From: Lentisphaeria bacterium
Lineage (GTDB): Bacteria; Verrucomicrobiota; Lentisphaeria; Victivallales; UBA1829
DNA: 64,000 nucleotides
Assembly (NCBI GenBank): GCA_003526375.1
Contig: DPDG01000077.1
Location: 138,401-202,400, forward strand
Reading direction: 5' to 3'
Numbering within the stretch: position 1 is the first letter of the stretch; each line of letters opens with the position of its first letter. The notes beneath the pieces are model-generated. The model saw nothing but the letters and a program-made list of their open reading frames with translations, searched no databases and was not told where the DNA came from. Below, piece after piece: positions 16,884-25,044 of this stretch. The translations under genes and the position numbers were made by a program.

Positions 16884-17867
16884 ATGAGAAAAACTCAAGT
16901 GAAGGAACATCTGAACGGAGAGCGGAACAGCAGGGAACGAGGCAATGCCCCCGGTTGCCAGGACGGGCATTTTCATGAAAACAGTCGCCTTTCGCGATGG
17001 TGCACAGATTCCCGCAGAGGACGCAGTCAATCCCCCTTTATTTTTTCTTTTTTCATTCGATTGTTTCATTGTTTTCCTGTTCCCTTGTTCAAATGTTTTC
17101 CCGTTCCTTCTTACTTCAGAGTTCCTTGTTCTTCTGTTCTCACTTTCAGGATGAAAACAAGAATTTTCACCCTGATCGAGCTCCTCATCGTGATTGCGAT
17201 CATCGCGATATTGGCGGCGATGCTGCTGCCTGCGCTGGGGAAGGCAAAAGCCGCGGGGAAGCGGATTGCCTGTGTCGGCAACTTGAAACAACTGTCGCTG
17301 CTGGTTGCGAACTATCAGAATGATTTCAATGATTATTTTGTGCCTGTTAGGTATTCTTCAGCAGCGAATTCAATATGGTTCGACAATCTCGCCGGACTTT
17401 ACAACGTCAGGAATATCAGGACACGATTTCTGGTGTGCCCTGCGAATGGAAAAGCTGGGGCAAACTGGAACCAGTCTGACTACGGTCCCATGCTGTATGG
17501 ACCATGTTCCATGCCGAACTATCCAAAGTGGGCAGAGCTGAATGATGGCTGCACCAATTTCTATCCGGCAAAATTGAGTTCTTTGAAGAAAATGCAACTG
17601 ACGCGCGGTGTACTGCTGGCAGGTTCACAGATAATTTATTCAGGGACCCCGTTGAATTACGGATATTATTATATCAAGAATTCCTCGAATTCATATTCTT
17701 TGGGCAGTGGTTGGCTTCCGGGATTTGAATATACCCGGCATGATTTGAGAACCAATATTTTGTTTGTGGACGGTTCTGCAAAGGCATTGAATTTCAAAAA
17801 TGTATTTGCATGGCTTAATACCGGGTATAACAAATGGTGCATGGATTCAAAAATCGATTTTAATTAA
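16884..17867 (+). CDS. Prepilin-type protein with long in-frame leader (module 2)
   Basis: A 327-residue reading if started at ATG 16884, which has a near-perfect AGAAGGAGG. The prepilin motif FTLIELLIVIAIIAILAAMLLPAL starts only at residue 95. The alternative start ATG 17151 (MKTRIFTLIELL) would give a normal leader but has no usable ribosome-binding site, only CAGG touching the start. The leader contains a hydrophobic Phe/Pro/Cys-rich stretch (FHCFPVPLFKCFPVPSYF) shared with the module 4 protein. The residue before Phe is Ile, not Gly. The C-terminus has the H-x9-DG-like motif (RHDLRTNILFVDGSAKAL). It lies 15 bp after the regulator and 89 bp before the glycosidase-like genes. Whether the leader is translated is open. 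Confidence 0.78.
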   Translation: MRKTQVKEHLNGERNSRERGNAPGCQDGHFHENSRLSRWCTDSRRGRSQSPFIFSFFIRLFHCFPVPLFKCFPVPSYFRVPCSSVLTFRMKTRIFTLIELLIVIAIIAILAAMLLPALGKAKAAGKRIACVGNLKQLSLLVANYQNDFNDYFVPVRYSSAANSIWFDNLAGLYNVRNIRTRFLVCPANGKAGANWNQSDYGPMLYGPCSMPNYPKWAELNDGCTNFYPAKLSSLKKMQLTRGVLLAGSQIIYSGTPLNYGYYYIKNSSNSYSLGSGWLPGFEYTRHDLRTNILFVDGSAKALNFKNVFAWLNTGYNKWCMDSKIDFN

Positions 17868-17956
17868 CGCTGAAAGGAGGTTTTCCCTGTAAAATATAAA
17901 GAAAAGCTGTTGGATAAAAAAGAAAATAAGAACTGAATTGAAAGGAGTTGGTGTTC

Positions 17957-19117
17957 ATGATTTTATTGTCATGGAAGAAAAAAGCATTGATGCCGGTTAT
18001 TCTTTTTTGGACGGTTTGCATCTGCGGTGGAGATTTCATGCATGGGATTTATGCTGTTCCTGTAAATGAAACGGATATTGCGCGGGTAAAAGAACTTGGT
18101 TTTACCTATATGCATTGTTATTTGAATCCTTATACTGAAAAAGGTCATGATGCCGCGCAGAAACAGTTGGATCTGGCTGAAAAATACGGAGTGAAGGTTG
18201 CGTTTGATGTTTTTACGCGCGTTCTGGTAGGGAAGAAAGATGCTGTGGCAGAGTTGATCCGCATTGTCCGTGATTTTAAAAACCATCCGGCTTTGGGAGC
18301 ATGGTATCTGTATGATGAGCCTTTCACGGAACAGCAGAGACGTGACCTGCATTTGTTTTATTCAGTTTTGAAGAGAGAGACCCCTGACATTCCTGTGTTG
18401 TTGTGCCTGGCGCAAAATGAGCAATGGAAAAATTTCATAGAGCCATGTGATGTTTTGATGGGTGATCTTTATCCGATCAAGGATGAACCCTTTCCGGAAG
18501 CTCCCGTGCATTATTTTACAAACTATTTACGGGAGATGAGCAAATACAATAAACCTTTCATTGCCATTCCCCAGCTTATGTGCTGGACTTCTTATCCGAA
18601 CGTGGTGAAGGGGTTTGACAACAGCAGACTGCGTTATCCCAATGAAACGGAAATGCGGTGCTTCTTTTATGCGCCTCTGGCAACGGGGAATATGAACGGT
18701 GTGTTCTGGTACTCCTATTATGATCTTTTTTATAAGGAACGGAAGAACGGGACAAAGAACAGTGATTTCATCAAGATGGCAATTCCCTTGCTCCGCGAGT
18801 TCAGGGAGTTTACTTCTTTGCTGAAAGACCCTGCTCATCCTCAGGTATTCCGCTGGGCGGAGGGGAATCAGTTCCAACTGGCTTTATTTGACGGTATTGA
18901 CGGTAAGCAGTATATTGTCCTGGTGAATCTCTGGCCCGTCAAAAGACGTTTTGATCGTTGGGCGGAACGGCTCGTTTCTGAAAATGTGAATCTGAAACCC
19001 TGGAGATTTACGCGCAATGTTCCTGCAAAGGTGGAAAACGGAAAGTTCATATTGGCAGGGGACTGGATTTATCCATGGGAAACCATGATCTGGGAAGTGG
19101 AGAAGGTTGCAAAATGA
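17957..19117 (+). CDS. Exported TIM-barrel glycosidase-like protein, copy 1 (module 2)
   Basis: A 386-residue protein. ATG 17957 follows AAAGGAG at 9 bases; an upstream TTG is in frame but less likely. The N-terminus is a signal-like hydrophobic stretch (LMPVILFWTVCICGG). The body reads as a TIM barrel: GIYAVPVNETDIARVKELGFTYMHCY, KNHPALGAWYLYDEPF with Glu121 as candidate acid/base, DVLMGDLYPI, and GVFWYSYYDLFY. The C-terminal 80 residues form a beta domain (YIVLVNLWPVKRRF). It overlaps the next gene, a paralogue with the same motifs, by 4 bp. No GH family number can be given; it is related in motif to the module 1 enzyme. Confidence 0.75.
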   Translation: MILLSWKKKALMPVILFWTVCICGGDFMHGIYAVPVNETDIARVKELGFTYMHCYLNPYTEKGHDAAQKQLDLAEKYGVKVAFDVFTRVLVGKKDAVAELIRIVRDFKNHPALGAWYLYDEPFTEQQRRDLHLFYSVLKRETPDIPVLLCLAQNEQWKNFIEPCDVLMGDLYPIKDEPFPEAPVHYFTNYLREMSKYNKPFIAIPQLMCWTSYPNVVKGFDNSRLRYPNETEMRCFFYAPLATGNMNGVFWYSYYDLFYKERKNGTKNSDFIKMAIPLLREFREFTSLLKDPAHPQVFRWAEGNQFQLALFDGIDGKQYIVLVNLWPVKRRFDRWAERLVSENVNLKPWRFTRNVPAKVENGKFILAGDWIYPWETMIWEVEKVAK

Positions 19118-20223
19118 AAAAAACATTTTTATTGCTGTTGAGTTTGCTTTGTCTGCCTGCCTTTACTGGTGAATTTCCAATTGGAATTTATGCTTTGGAT
19201 CCTATAGGTGAGGGCACTTACCGCGCCGCTGCGAATTCAGGATTCAACTATGTTTTCTATTATGTCGACATCCTGACGGCGAAAGAAAGAGTGTCCAGAC
19301 TTCTTGACACATCGGAAAAATGTGGTATGAAAGTTGCCTTGCAGGTGGTAAGAGGGAAACATATTCTGCGTGATCCGGAGCATCTGAAAAAACTTCGTAC
19401 CGCTGTCCGGGAATGGAAAAATCATCCTGCCTTGGGAATGTGGTATCTTTTTGATGAACCTTCGCCGGAGTTGCATGAGAGACTTTTGAATATCTATAAA
19501 ATGCTGAAAACGGAAACTCCTGATATTCCGGTACTCTTGTGTCTTTCATGGATAAAGAATTATCAGGTTTTCAAAGATTGTGCCGATATTCTGATGCCTG
19601 ATCTCTACCCGGTCAAGAATCAGAAATTTCCTGATGCGCCTTTGAATCAATTTTCGCATTTTGTCTGGGATGTGAAACGATTGAAAAAACCGGTCATGCC
19701 GATTGCGCAGATCATGTCTTTTGTCAACTATCCAAAAATGGTCAAGGTTGATCCGAAGAGCTGCCGGGAACCCAATGCACAGGAACTCAGGTATTTCAGT
19801 TTTTCAGTGATGACGATGGATGTCTGCGGAATTGCTTATTACAGTTTTTGGGATATTTGGCGTCAGTATCGTTTCAAGTCTTATTTTTTGAAAGAGGCGA
19901 AACCGGTATTTCTGGAAGTAAGAGAATTTGCGATGGCTGTCGATGGCATGAAATTCGAGTGTCACAGCAAAAAAATCGGCACAGGTTATCCTCCAAAGTT
20001 TTTCTGTTCATCCTGGCAGAAAGACGGCAGAAGCCAGATCGTATTTGTCAATAATACTTCAAAACCGGTGGAAGGTGAGTTTCAGTTGGAGCGGACTTTG
20101 CCGTCCGGCAGTTTGAGTCCGTGGGGGCAGACCCGCAGTGTAAAAGCAACGAATCTGGGTTCCAGGCTCGTTCTGGAACGTGTTGCTCCATGGGAAGTAT
20201 TGATCTGGAGTTGCGGCAAATAA
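19114..20223 (+). CDS. Exported TIM-barrel glycosidase-like protein, copy 2 (module 2)
   Basis: A 369-residue paralogue of the preceding gene. The start at 19114 (ATGA overlap with the upstream stop) opens a clean signal peptide, MKKTFLLLLSLLCLPAFTG. Shared motifs are GIYALDPIGEGTYRAAANSGF, WKNHPALGMWYLFDEP with candidate Glu115, ETPDIPVLLCLSW, DILMPDLYPVKN, and CGIAYYSFWDIW. The pair probably arose by tandem duplication and then diverged in loops near the active site (KSCREPNAQELRYF versus SRLRYPNETEMRCF), so the two may cleave related linkages. It is the last gene of the operon, with a strong terminator directly after it. Confidence 0.75.
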   Translation: MKKTFLLLLSLLCLPAFTGEFPIGIYALDPIGEGTYRAAANSGFNYVFYYVDILTAKERVSRLLDTSEKCGMKVALQVVRGKHILRDPEHLKKLRTAVREWKNHPALGMWYLFDEPSPELHERLLNIYKMLKTETPDIPVLLCLSWIKNYQVFKDCADILMPDLYPVKNQKFPDAPLNQFSHFVWDVKRLKKPVMPIAQIMSFVNYPKMVKVDPKSCREPNAQELRYFSFSVMTMDVCGIAYYSFWDIWRQYRFKSYFLKEAKPVFLEVREFAMAVDGMKFECHSKKIGTGYPPKFFCSSWQKDGRSQIVFVNNTSKPVEGEFQLERTLPSGSLSPWGQTRSVKATNLGSRLVLERVAPWEVLIWSCGK

Positions 20224-20224
20224 G

Positions 20225-20264
20225 CAATACCGGGAAAGAATATCTGTATTCTTTCCCGGTATTG
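20225..20264 (+). terminator. Module 2 terminator
   Basis: A perfect 16-bp inverted repeat (CAATACCGGGAAAGAA / TTCTTTCCCGGTATTG) with an 8-base loop begins two bases after the stop. The U-tract is weak, but the stem is very stable. The rest of 20265-20493 holds no gene I can support. Confidence 0.75.
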
Positions 20265-20493
20265 TAAAACTTGAAATATAAGGGTTAAAGGTATATGGTA
20301 TAGATGAGAGGAAGCGGAAGAGAGGCATTAAATCTGCATCCAAGGGAGAAGAAAGCATTTTTGATGCTTTTCTGCCGATGTTTCCGCCGAGTCCGGAAAG
20401 GAACGGATAAAACCGTTATTGTGAATAGAAGATATAAGGCATTACTTGAACTTTTTGCCTGCGCGGTCTCTGAATCTGAATCATGATGCCGCG

Positions 20494-21753
20494 TCAGGCT
20501 TTTTCCAGGTCTCTGCCTGTCGCATCCGGATCACAGACGTATTCCGCTTTGCTTGCCCTGACGGTCGGGAACATCAGAGGGATCATGAGAAAGAAGATCA
20601 GGGCGGCGGTGATGAAAATGCCGCGGATTCCGATATAATAGGCGATGCCGCCGCTCAGAAGGGAACTGATGATGCCGCCGGCGGTGCTGAAACTGCCGGA
20701 CCAGCCGAAATATGTGCCGCGCCGCTCCGGTGCCGTGATCTTTGCCAGCATGACCTGGAAAATCGGCTGGAGCCCGCCGGCTGCGAGGTAGGCGAGGAAA
20801 CGCGCGAAAATGAGTGTCTGAATATTGCCTGACAACGCCTGCGCGAGTGTTGCCGAACCGCTCACCAGCAGAACCGGCAGCGCGAGCCTGCGGGGAAGTA
20901 TTCTGTCGCAGAGGTGTCCCATGATGATCCCTGAGAAGATGCCGCCGAGAGCCGCCGCCGCACTCGTGATTCCCGTATAGAATGCGGCGCTGCCGATCCC
21001 GTTGACCAGTTCCACCTGCATGGCGAGGAAAGGTTCTTCGATCCGTCTTGCGACTCCCATCAGGAGGAACATGATGAGAAGCCAGAGAACCGCCGGGGAC
21101 ATAAGTTCCCGGAAGGAGTGCTTCTCCCGTTTCTGTTCCTTTTTCACTGTCAGGCGCCGGAAGTTGTCTTTCACGAACAGATGAACCAGCAGGCCGCTGG
21201 CAAGGTAGATGACGCCGCAGGAAAGAAATGCTGTGCGGTAACCGAAATAATGGACGATCATCCCGCCGGTCAGGTAGCCGACCATGTTTCCGCTCCAGAG
21301 AGCGGTGCTGACTGTGCCGAGCACGAAACCGTGTTTTTCTGGAGGTGTCGTGCATACCAGCAGAGTCTGCGCCGGATTGACCGTTCCCGAAAAAAAGGAA
21401 CAGAGGAAGCGGATCAGAAGCATGACCTGGAAGTTCGGGGCGAAAACCAGCAGCGGGTAGAGGAGCGCCGCGCCGTAGCTCGCCCTGAGCAGCATGAGTT
21501 TCCGTCCGAACCGGTCAGCCAGCATTCCCCACACCGTCGTGGCGATGCAGAGGCTTGTGATTCCCGCCAGATAAAAGAGGGAAACATAAAAACCCCGGAG
21601 CTGGTTGTCCACAATGTGAAAGTGTTCCCGCAGATAGAGCGGGATGAACGGCATGCAGCAGCCGAAGCCGATCATTGCCAGAAATTGCGAGATCCATACG
21701 AAAAACAGATTTTTCTTCCAGTTGATCGTCAGCGGGACAGCGATTGTGTTCAT
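20494..21753 (-). CDS. Major facilitator superfamily transporter
   Basis: A 419-residue, 12-helix MFS protein. Visible are the first helix (FFVWISQFLAMIGFGCCMPFIPLYL), the loop 2-3 signature (GMLADRFGRKLMLLRA) and its counterpart in the second half (GHLCDRILPRRLALPVL), with a charged central loop (RLTVKKEQKREKHS). The layout resembles drug or small-molecule exporters of the MFS more than sugar symporters, but the substrate cannot be read. GAGGAAAG precedes the start. It lies 137 bp downstream of a LysR gene on the same strand and may be its target. Confidence 0.85.
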   Translation of the reverse strand: MNTIAVPLTINWKKNLFFVWISQFLAMIGFGCCMPFIPLYLREHFHIVDNQLRGFYVSLFYLAGITSLCIATTVWGMLADRFGRKLMLLRASYGAALLYPLLVFAPNFQVMLLIRFLCSFFSGTVNPAQTLLVCTTPPEKHGFVLGTVSTALWSGNMVGYLTGGMIVHYFGYRTAFLSCGVIYLASGLLVHLFVKDNFRRLTVKKEQKREKHSFRELMSPAVLWLLIMFLLMGVARRIEEPFLAMQVELVNGIGSAAFYTGITSAAAALGGIFSGIIMGHLCDRILPRRLALPVLLVSGSATLAQALSGNIQTLIFARFLAYLAAGGLQPIFQVMLAKITAPERRGTYFGWSGSFSTAGGIISSLLSGGIAYYIGIRGIFITAALIFFLMIPLMFPTVRASKAEYVCDPDATGRDLEKA

Positions 21754-21890
21754 GCCGGTGATTTCTTTCCTCTTGTTTATGATTTCCGGGATACAGAAAT
21801 ATATGCAGAGGAACTGATAAACTCAAATACCGTTTTCTCATACCGGCTATAACCACGGATTATAGCTTTGCGCTTCCGGATATTGAAATC

Positions 21891-22772
21891 TCAGGTTTCG
21901 ATTCCGAACTTTTCATGGATTACGGCGATGAACGCTTTTGCCTGCGGCGTGAGCGGGCGCTCGGGGAAATAATGATAACTGACGGTCAGCTTGACATCGG
22001 AATCGAATCCGCCGATCAGAATGCCGGAGCGTTTTTCCGGTTCGATCAGATAATCCGGGACGAAGGCGATTCCGAAGTTTTCCTTGACCAGTTCAATGAT
22101 GGTTTCGGAAGACTGGGAGTCCATGAAAACGTTGAGCGGATACGGGTGAAGTGTTTTCTTGACTGCTTCGTAGAGAATCGTCCCTTTGGGATAGGTGATC
22201 AGGGGCAGGGCGGACAGTTCGCGTTTCGAGAACCGTTTTCCTGCGGCGGTTTTTGAACGGGAGGAACGGATCAGGACAAAATCCGATTGAAAAATCGGAT
22301 GGCAGGAAAGACGTTCTTCAGTCTGGAAAGTGCTGCCGATCCCGATATCCGCCGACCCGTTCAGGAGAAGCCCCGGCTGAAGCGTTGTCCTCATTTCGCG
22401 AATCCGCGGGCAGATGCCGGGATAGCGTGCCAGCAGACGTTTCAACAGGTCGGGCATGAGTTTCCGTGAAAGAAAGGAACCGCAGACGATATTCAGTTCA
22501 CCGGACACGGTATGGTGGAGATCGTTGAGAATGGAGGGAATATTTTTGATCCGCCGGATGATGTCTTCGGATTGTTCCAGCAGTTTTTTGCCTTCCGGAG
22601 TCAGATTGACGCCGTTTGGAAGCCGGATGAAAAGCAGGGTCCCGAGTTCTTCCTCCAGCAGCCTGACCTGTTTGCTGAGCGCCGGCTGCGAGATGAAAAG
22701 CTTTTTCGCCGCCACGGTAAAACTGCCGCATTTTGCGACATTGAGAAAATATTCCAGTTGAATCGAATTCAT
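21891..22772 (-). CDS. LysR-family transcriptional regulator
   Basis: A 293-residue regulator with a typical LysR helix-turn-helix (MNSIQLEYFLNVAKCGSFTVAAKKLFISQPALSKQVRLLEEELGTLLFIRLPNGVNLTPEGKKLL). The effector-binding domain follows (SGELNIVCGSFLSRKLMPDLLKRLLARYP, and FGIAFVPDYLIEP near the end). ATG 22772 follows CGGGAGAC; the frame upstream is open for 17 codons without family similarity. The nearest same-strand target is the MFS gene that follows. Confidence 0.9.
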   Translation of the reverse strand: MNSIQLEYFLNVAKCGSFTVAAKKLFISQPALSKQVRLLEEELGTLLFIRLPNGVNLTPEGKKLLEQSEDIIRRIKNIPSILNDLHHTVSGELNIVCGSFLSRKLMPDLLKRLLARYPGICPRIREMRTTLQPGLLLNGSADIGIGSTFQTEERLSCHPIFQSDFVLIRSSRSKTAAGKRFSKRELSALPLITYPKGTILYEAVKKTLHPYPLNVFMDSQSSETIIELVKENFGIAFVPDYLIEPEKRSGILIGGFDSDVKLTVSYHYFPERPLTPQAKAFIAVIHEKFGIET

Positions 22773-22942
22773 GTCTCCCGTTTCCTGTTTGTGGAATATA
22801 CGCCCTTTTGAGGGGCACGTCAAGCGCAGATGGAAAATTCATGGTTCTTTTGCCGCCTGTTGGAAATCATCACGGCAGTCCGGAAATATGTCAGAGCAAG
22901 GTGGATGTAAAATGTCAGGGAAGCAATGAAAAAAGCGTACCC

Positions 22943-23092
22943 CGGTCAAATTATGCGAGCCTTCCGCCTACCACAGCGTTACACAACCCATAAAGGACCG
23001 GAATACGCTAAAAACATCAGCGCATCCGTTTTTCGGTTGTGTAACGTCATTTATTTGAAGTGGTAGTTCAAGGCTCGACGTTCAACGGTCAA
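22943..23092. repeat. Large imperfect palindrome flanked by 7-bp direct repeats
   Basis: Bases 22956-23077 fold as one hairpin with nested stems. CGAGCCTT (22956) pairs with AAGGCTCG (23070), CTACCAC (22968) with GTGGTAG (23060), CGTTACACAACC (22977) with GGTTGTGTAACG (23035), and CGGA/CGCT (22999, 23006) with AGCG/TCCG (23019, 23025). CGGTCAA occurs on both sides (22943-22949 and 23086-23092), as a target-site duplication would. It lies in a gene-free stretch (22773-23459). It could be a MITE-like element or a structured RNA; it does not fit an integron attC consensus. Confidence 0.55.
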
Positions 23093-23459
23093 TATTTATA
23101 ATGTGTAGAAAATCAAAAACAGTCTTCTGCTTCTGCAAATCTCCTCTTTAAAATAAAACGATACTTCAAATAAAATACATGGCGGAGATGCAAAAGTCAA
23201 TCATGGAACTGAATTTTCCGGCAGAGGATTTTCAGATCGGCTGAAAGAACTGTTTTGCGGAAGCTGTTGGAAACGGACCCTATGAATAACAGACTTGACT
23301 GAAATCTTTTGATTTTATGGTGCCGGAGTGATATATTCCTGTTGCCGGGAATAAGATGTGATGACAGGTGTGAGGTTGAATTTCAGGCAGTATCATCCGG
23401 AGGTTTGAGTGTGACTTATGAAAAAACGCTGTCTGTGAAATGGCGGAAGGAAAATCAAT

Positions 23460-23669
23460 ATGAAAATCAGGATTTTAAGGCGGAAGACGGAAAATAGCAG
23501 GCATACTGAAATCACAATTCAGGAACAGGAACCTGAAAATGAGATATCTGCCGAAATCATAGAGATAGAAAAAAAGAAACCGAAAACCAGCGGATGTATG
23601 AAAGCGCTCGGGATAATTTGCCTTATCATTTTTGCCTCTGCAATCCTGGATTCCTGTCTATTTGAATGA
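23460..23669 (+). CDS. Small membrane protein (69 residues)
   Basis: A short reading frame preceded by GGAAGGA at good distance from ATG 23460. The N-terminal half is basic and then acidic (MKIRILRRKTENS, EQEPENEISAEIIEIEKKKPK). The C-terminal part is one predicted membrane helix (MKALGIICLIIFASAILDSC). No family is recognised. The helix and ribosome-binding site support it, but the short length keeps confidence modest. It stands alone upstream of the tRNA pair. Confidence 0.45.
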   Translation: MKIRILRRKTENSRHTEITIQEQEPENEISAEIIEIEKKKPKTSGCMKALGIICLIIFASAILDSCLFE

Positions 23670-23760
23670 GCCGGTAAAAGAGCAGCGGCGCCTTGACCGG
23701 ACGATGAAGTGAAAATAAAAAAAGACTTGCATTGCTGCATGCAAGTCTTGATAATCAAAT

Positions 23761-23845
23761 TGGTGGTGGGGGATGGATTCGAACCATCGAAGTCAGCGAC
23801 AGCAGATTTACAGTCTGCCCCCTTTGGCCGCTCGGGAACCCCACC
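23761..23845 (-). tRNA. tRNA-Tyr (GUA)
   Basis: On the minus strand an 85-base class II tRNA begins GGTGGGG and ends CCCCACC-A-CCA, so the CCA is encoded. The anticodon loop CTGTAAATC carries GTA, a long variable arm is present, and the T loop reads GGTTCGAATCC. Confidence 0.95.
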
Positions 23846-23862
23846 AGAGTGGAATGCTTAAA

Positions 23863-23936
<74 letters not shown>

Positions 23937-24122
23937 AACTCCGTTTGCATCATGGGGCTCTAATTTACTGGCATTATTATAAATTTCAAGCGTAAAATCT
24001 AAAAAAAATCAATATTTCTTCCCCTCGTGACAGGATCATACCGGCGATATGGCGGATCATCAGGCTGTTACAGCAGATTTTCATGGCATGTGCAATATGG
24101 ACGATGGATATTACAGATGGCT

Positions 24123-24950
24123 TCATCTCCATTGAGAAGGGCGTTTCCCTGTGTTTTTCCTGATGAAGCGGCAGAAATAATTGCTGTCCCTGAAGCCGGA
24201 CTGTTCCGCGATCTCCGAAAGCGAGAGACGGGGATTCTGCAACAGGGACAATGCGCGCTGCAAACGCAGCATACTCAGGTATTCCGATGGCGAGATATTC
24301 ATTTTTTTACGGAAAATGCGGAGCAGGGTGGTCCGGTCAAGATTCAGTTCGCCGGACAAGGTCTTGATATTCAGGGACGGGTCCCCGAAACGGGCTCTGC
24401 AGATCATGAGGATTTCATGAAGTTTTTCATTTTCAAAAGTCGGGGCGTCCATCGTGCCGCCCGCGGCTGCCAGGATATTGCAGATTTCGCAGAACATGCG
24501 GCGCCAACTGTAAGGGGAACGCACGAGGAGATGTTCCTCGAAGTTGATGAAGTTCTGGTGCGGGCAGGGACCCGCGTGAAACGCTGTCCTCGGGTATCCG
24601 AAAGAGAGCATGAAGCCGGCGGCGTTCGGACCGTCGAAAACGATCCAGCGGTATTCGCATTCCTCCTGATGAGTCCGGATCACATAAGGCTCATCCGGCA
24701 GACAGTAAATCACATGTCCGGGGCGCAGGATATGACATTTCCCGTTCCGTTCAAATTCCGGATTGCCTCGGATTCCCCAGAATAACTGGACAAAATTTTT
24801 CTCGCCGGCTTTCACATCTTCCCTGTTGCCGGGCTGCCGGATGAAATGCCCGATGGATCTCGGATAGACCGGCAGGTCGATGTTCGGATACTGCTTCAAC
24901 TCCGGCCGGAAATAGCCGTGGCTTCTGTTTTGAGGGCTTTTTCTGTTCAT
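24123..24950 (-). CDS. AraC-family transcriptional regulator
   Basis: A 275-residue regulator. Residues about 25-135 form a cupin-type sugar-sensing domain (FVQLFWGIRGNPEFERNGKCHILRPGHVIYCLPDEPYVIRT). The C-terminal 100 residues carry two helix-turn-helix motifs of AraC type (LNIKTLSGELNLDRTTLLRIFRKKMNISPSEYLSMLRLQRALSLL, LSLSEIAEQSGFRDSNYFCRFIRKNTGKRPSQWR). It is divergent from the GH4 alpha-galactosidase gene with a 94-bp spacer, a classic arrangement for an activator of the neighbour. Confidence 0.9.
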   Translation of the reverse strand: MNRKSPQNRSHGYFRPELKQYPNIDLPVYPRSIGHFIRQPGNREDVKAGEKNFVQLFWGIRGNPEFERNGKCHILRPGHVIYCLPDEPYVIRTHQEECEYRWIVFDGPNAAGFMLSFGYPRTAFHAGPCPHQNFINFEEHLLVRSPYSWRRMFCEICNILAAAGGTMDAPTFENEKLHEILMICRARFGDPSLNIKTLSGELNLDRTTLLRIFRKKMNISPSEYLSMLRLQRALSLLQNPRLSLSEIAEQSGFRDSNYFCRFIRKNTGKRPSQWR

Positions 24951-25007
24951 GCATCCATAATCCAGTTTTTACAGCCAAAATCCTGTGTTTTTACTCTAAT
25001 TTAGTGC

Positions 25008-25013
25008 TATAAT
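25008..25013 (+). promoter_or_regulatory. -10 box of the alpha-galactosidase promoter
   Basis: TATAAT stands 31 bp before the start codon. No good -35 element is found 16-18 bp upstream, which fits a promoter that needs the divergent AraC-type activator (inference). Confidence 0.45.
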
Positions 25014-25044
25014 TAGAAAAAGCAACCCCAAGGAGGATTTTAGA

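Noticed and set aside
22956..23077. Palindrome as an integron attC site
   Set aside because: The size fits, but no RYYYAAC/GTTRRRY core pair is present, and no integrase gene is nearby.
23309..23497. 62-codon plus-strand frame before the small membrane protein
   Set aside because: No ribosome-binding site and no recognisable feature; it overlaps the better supported frame at 23460.
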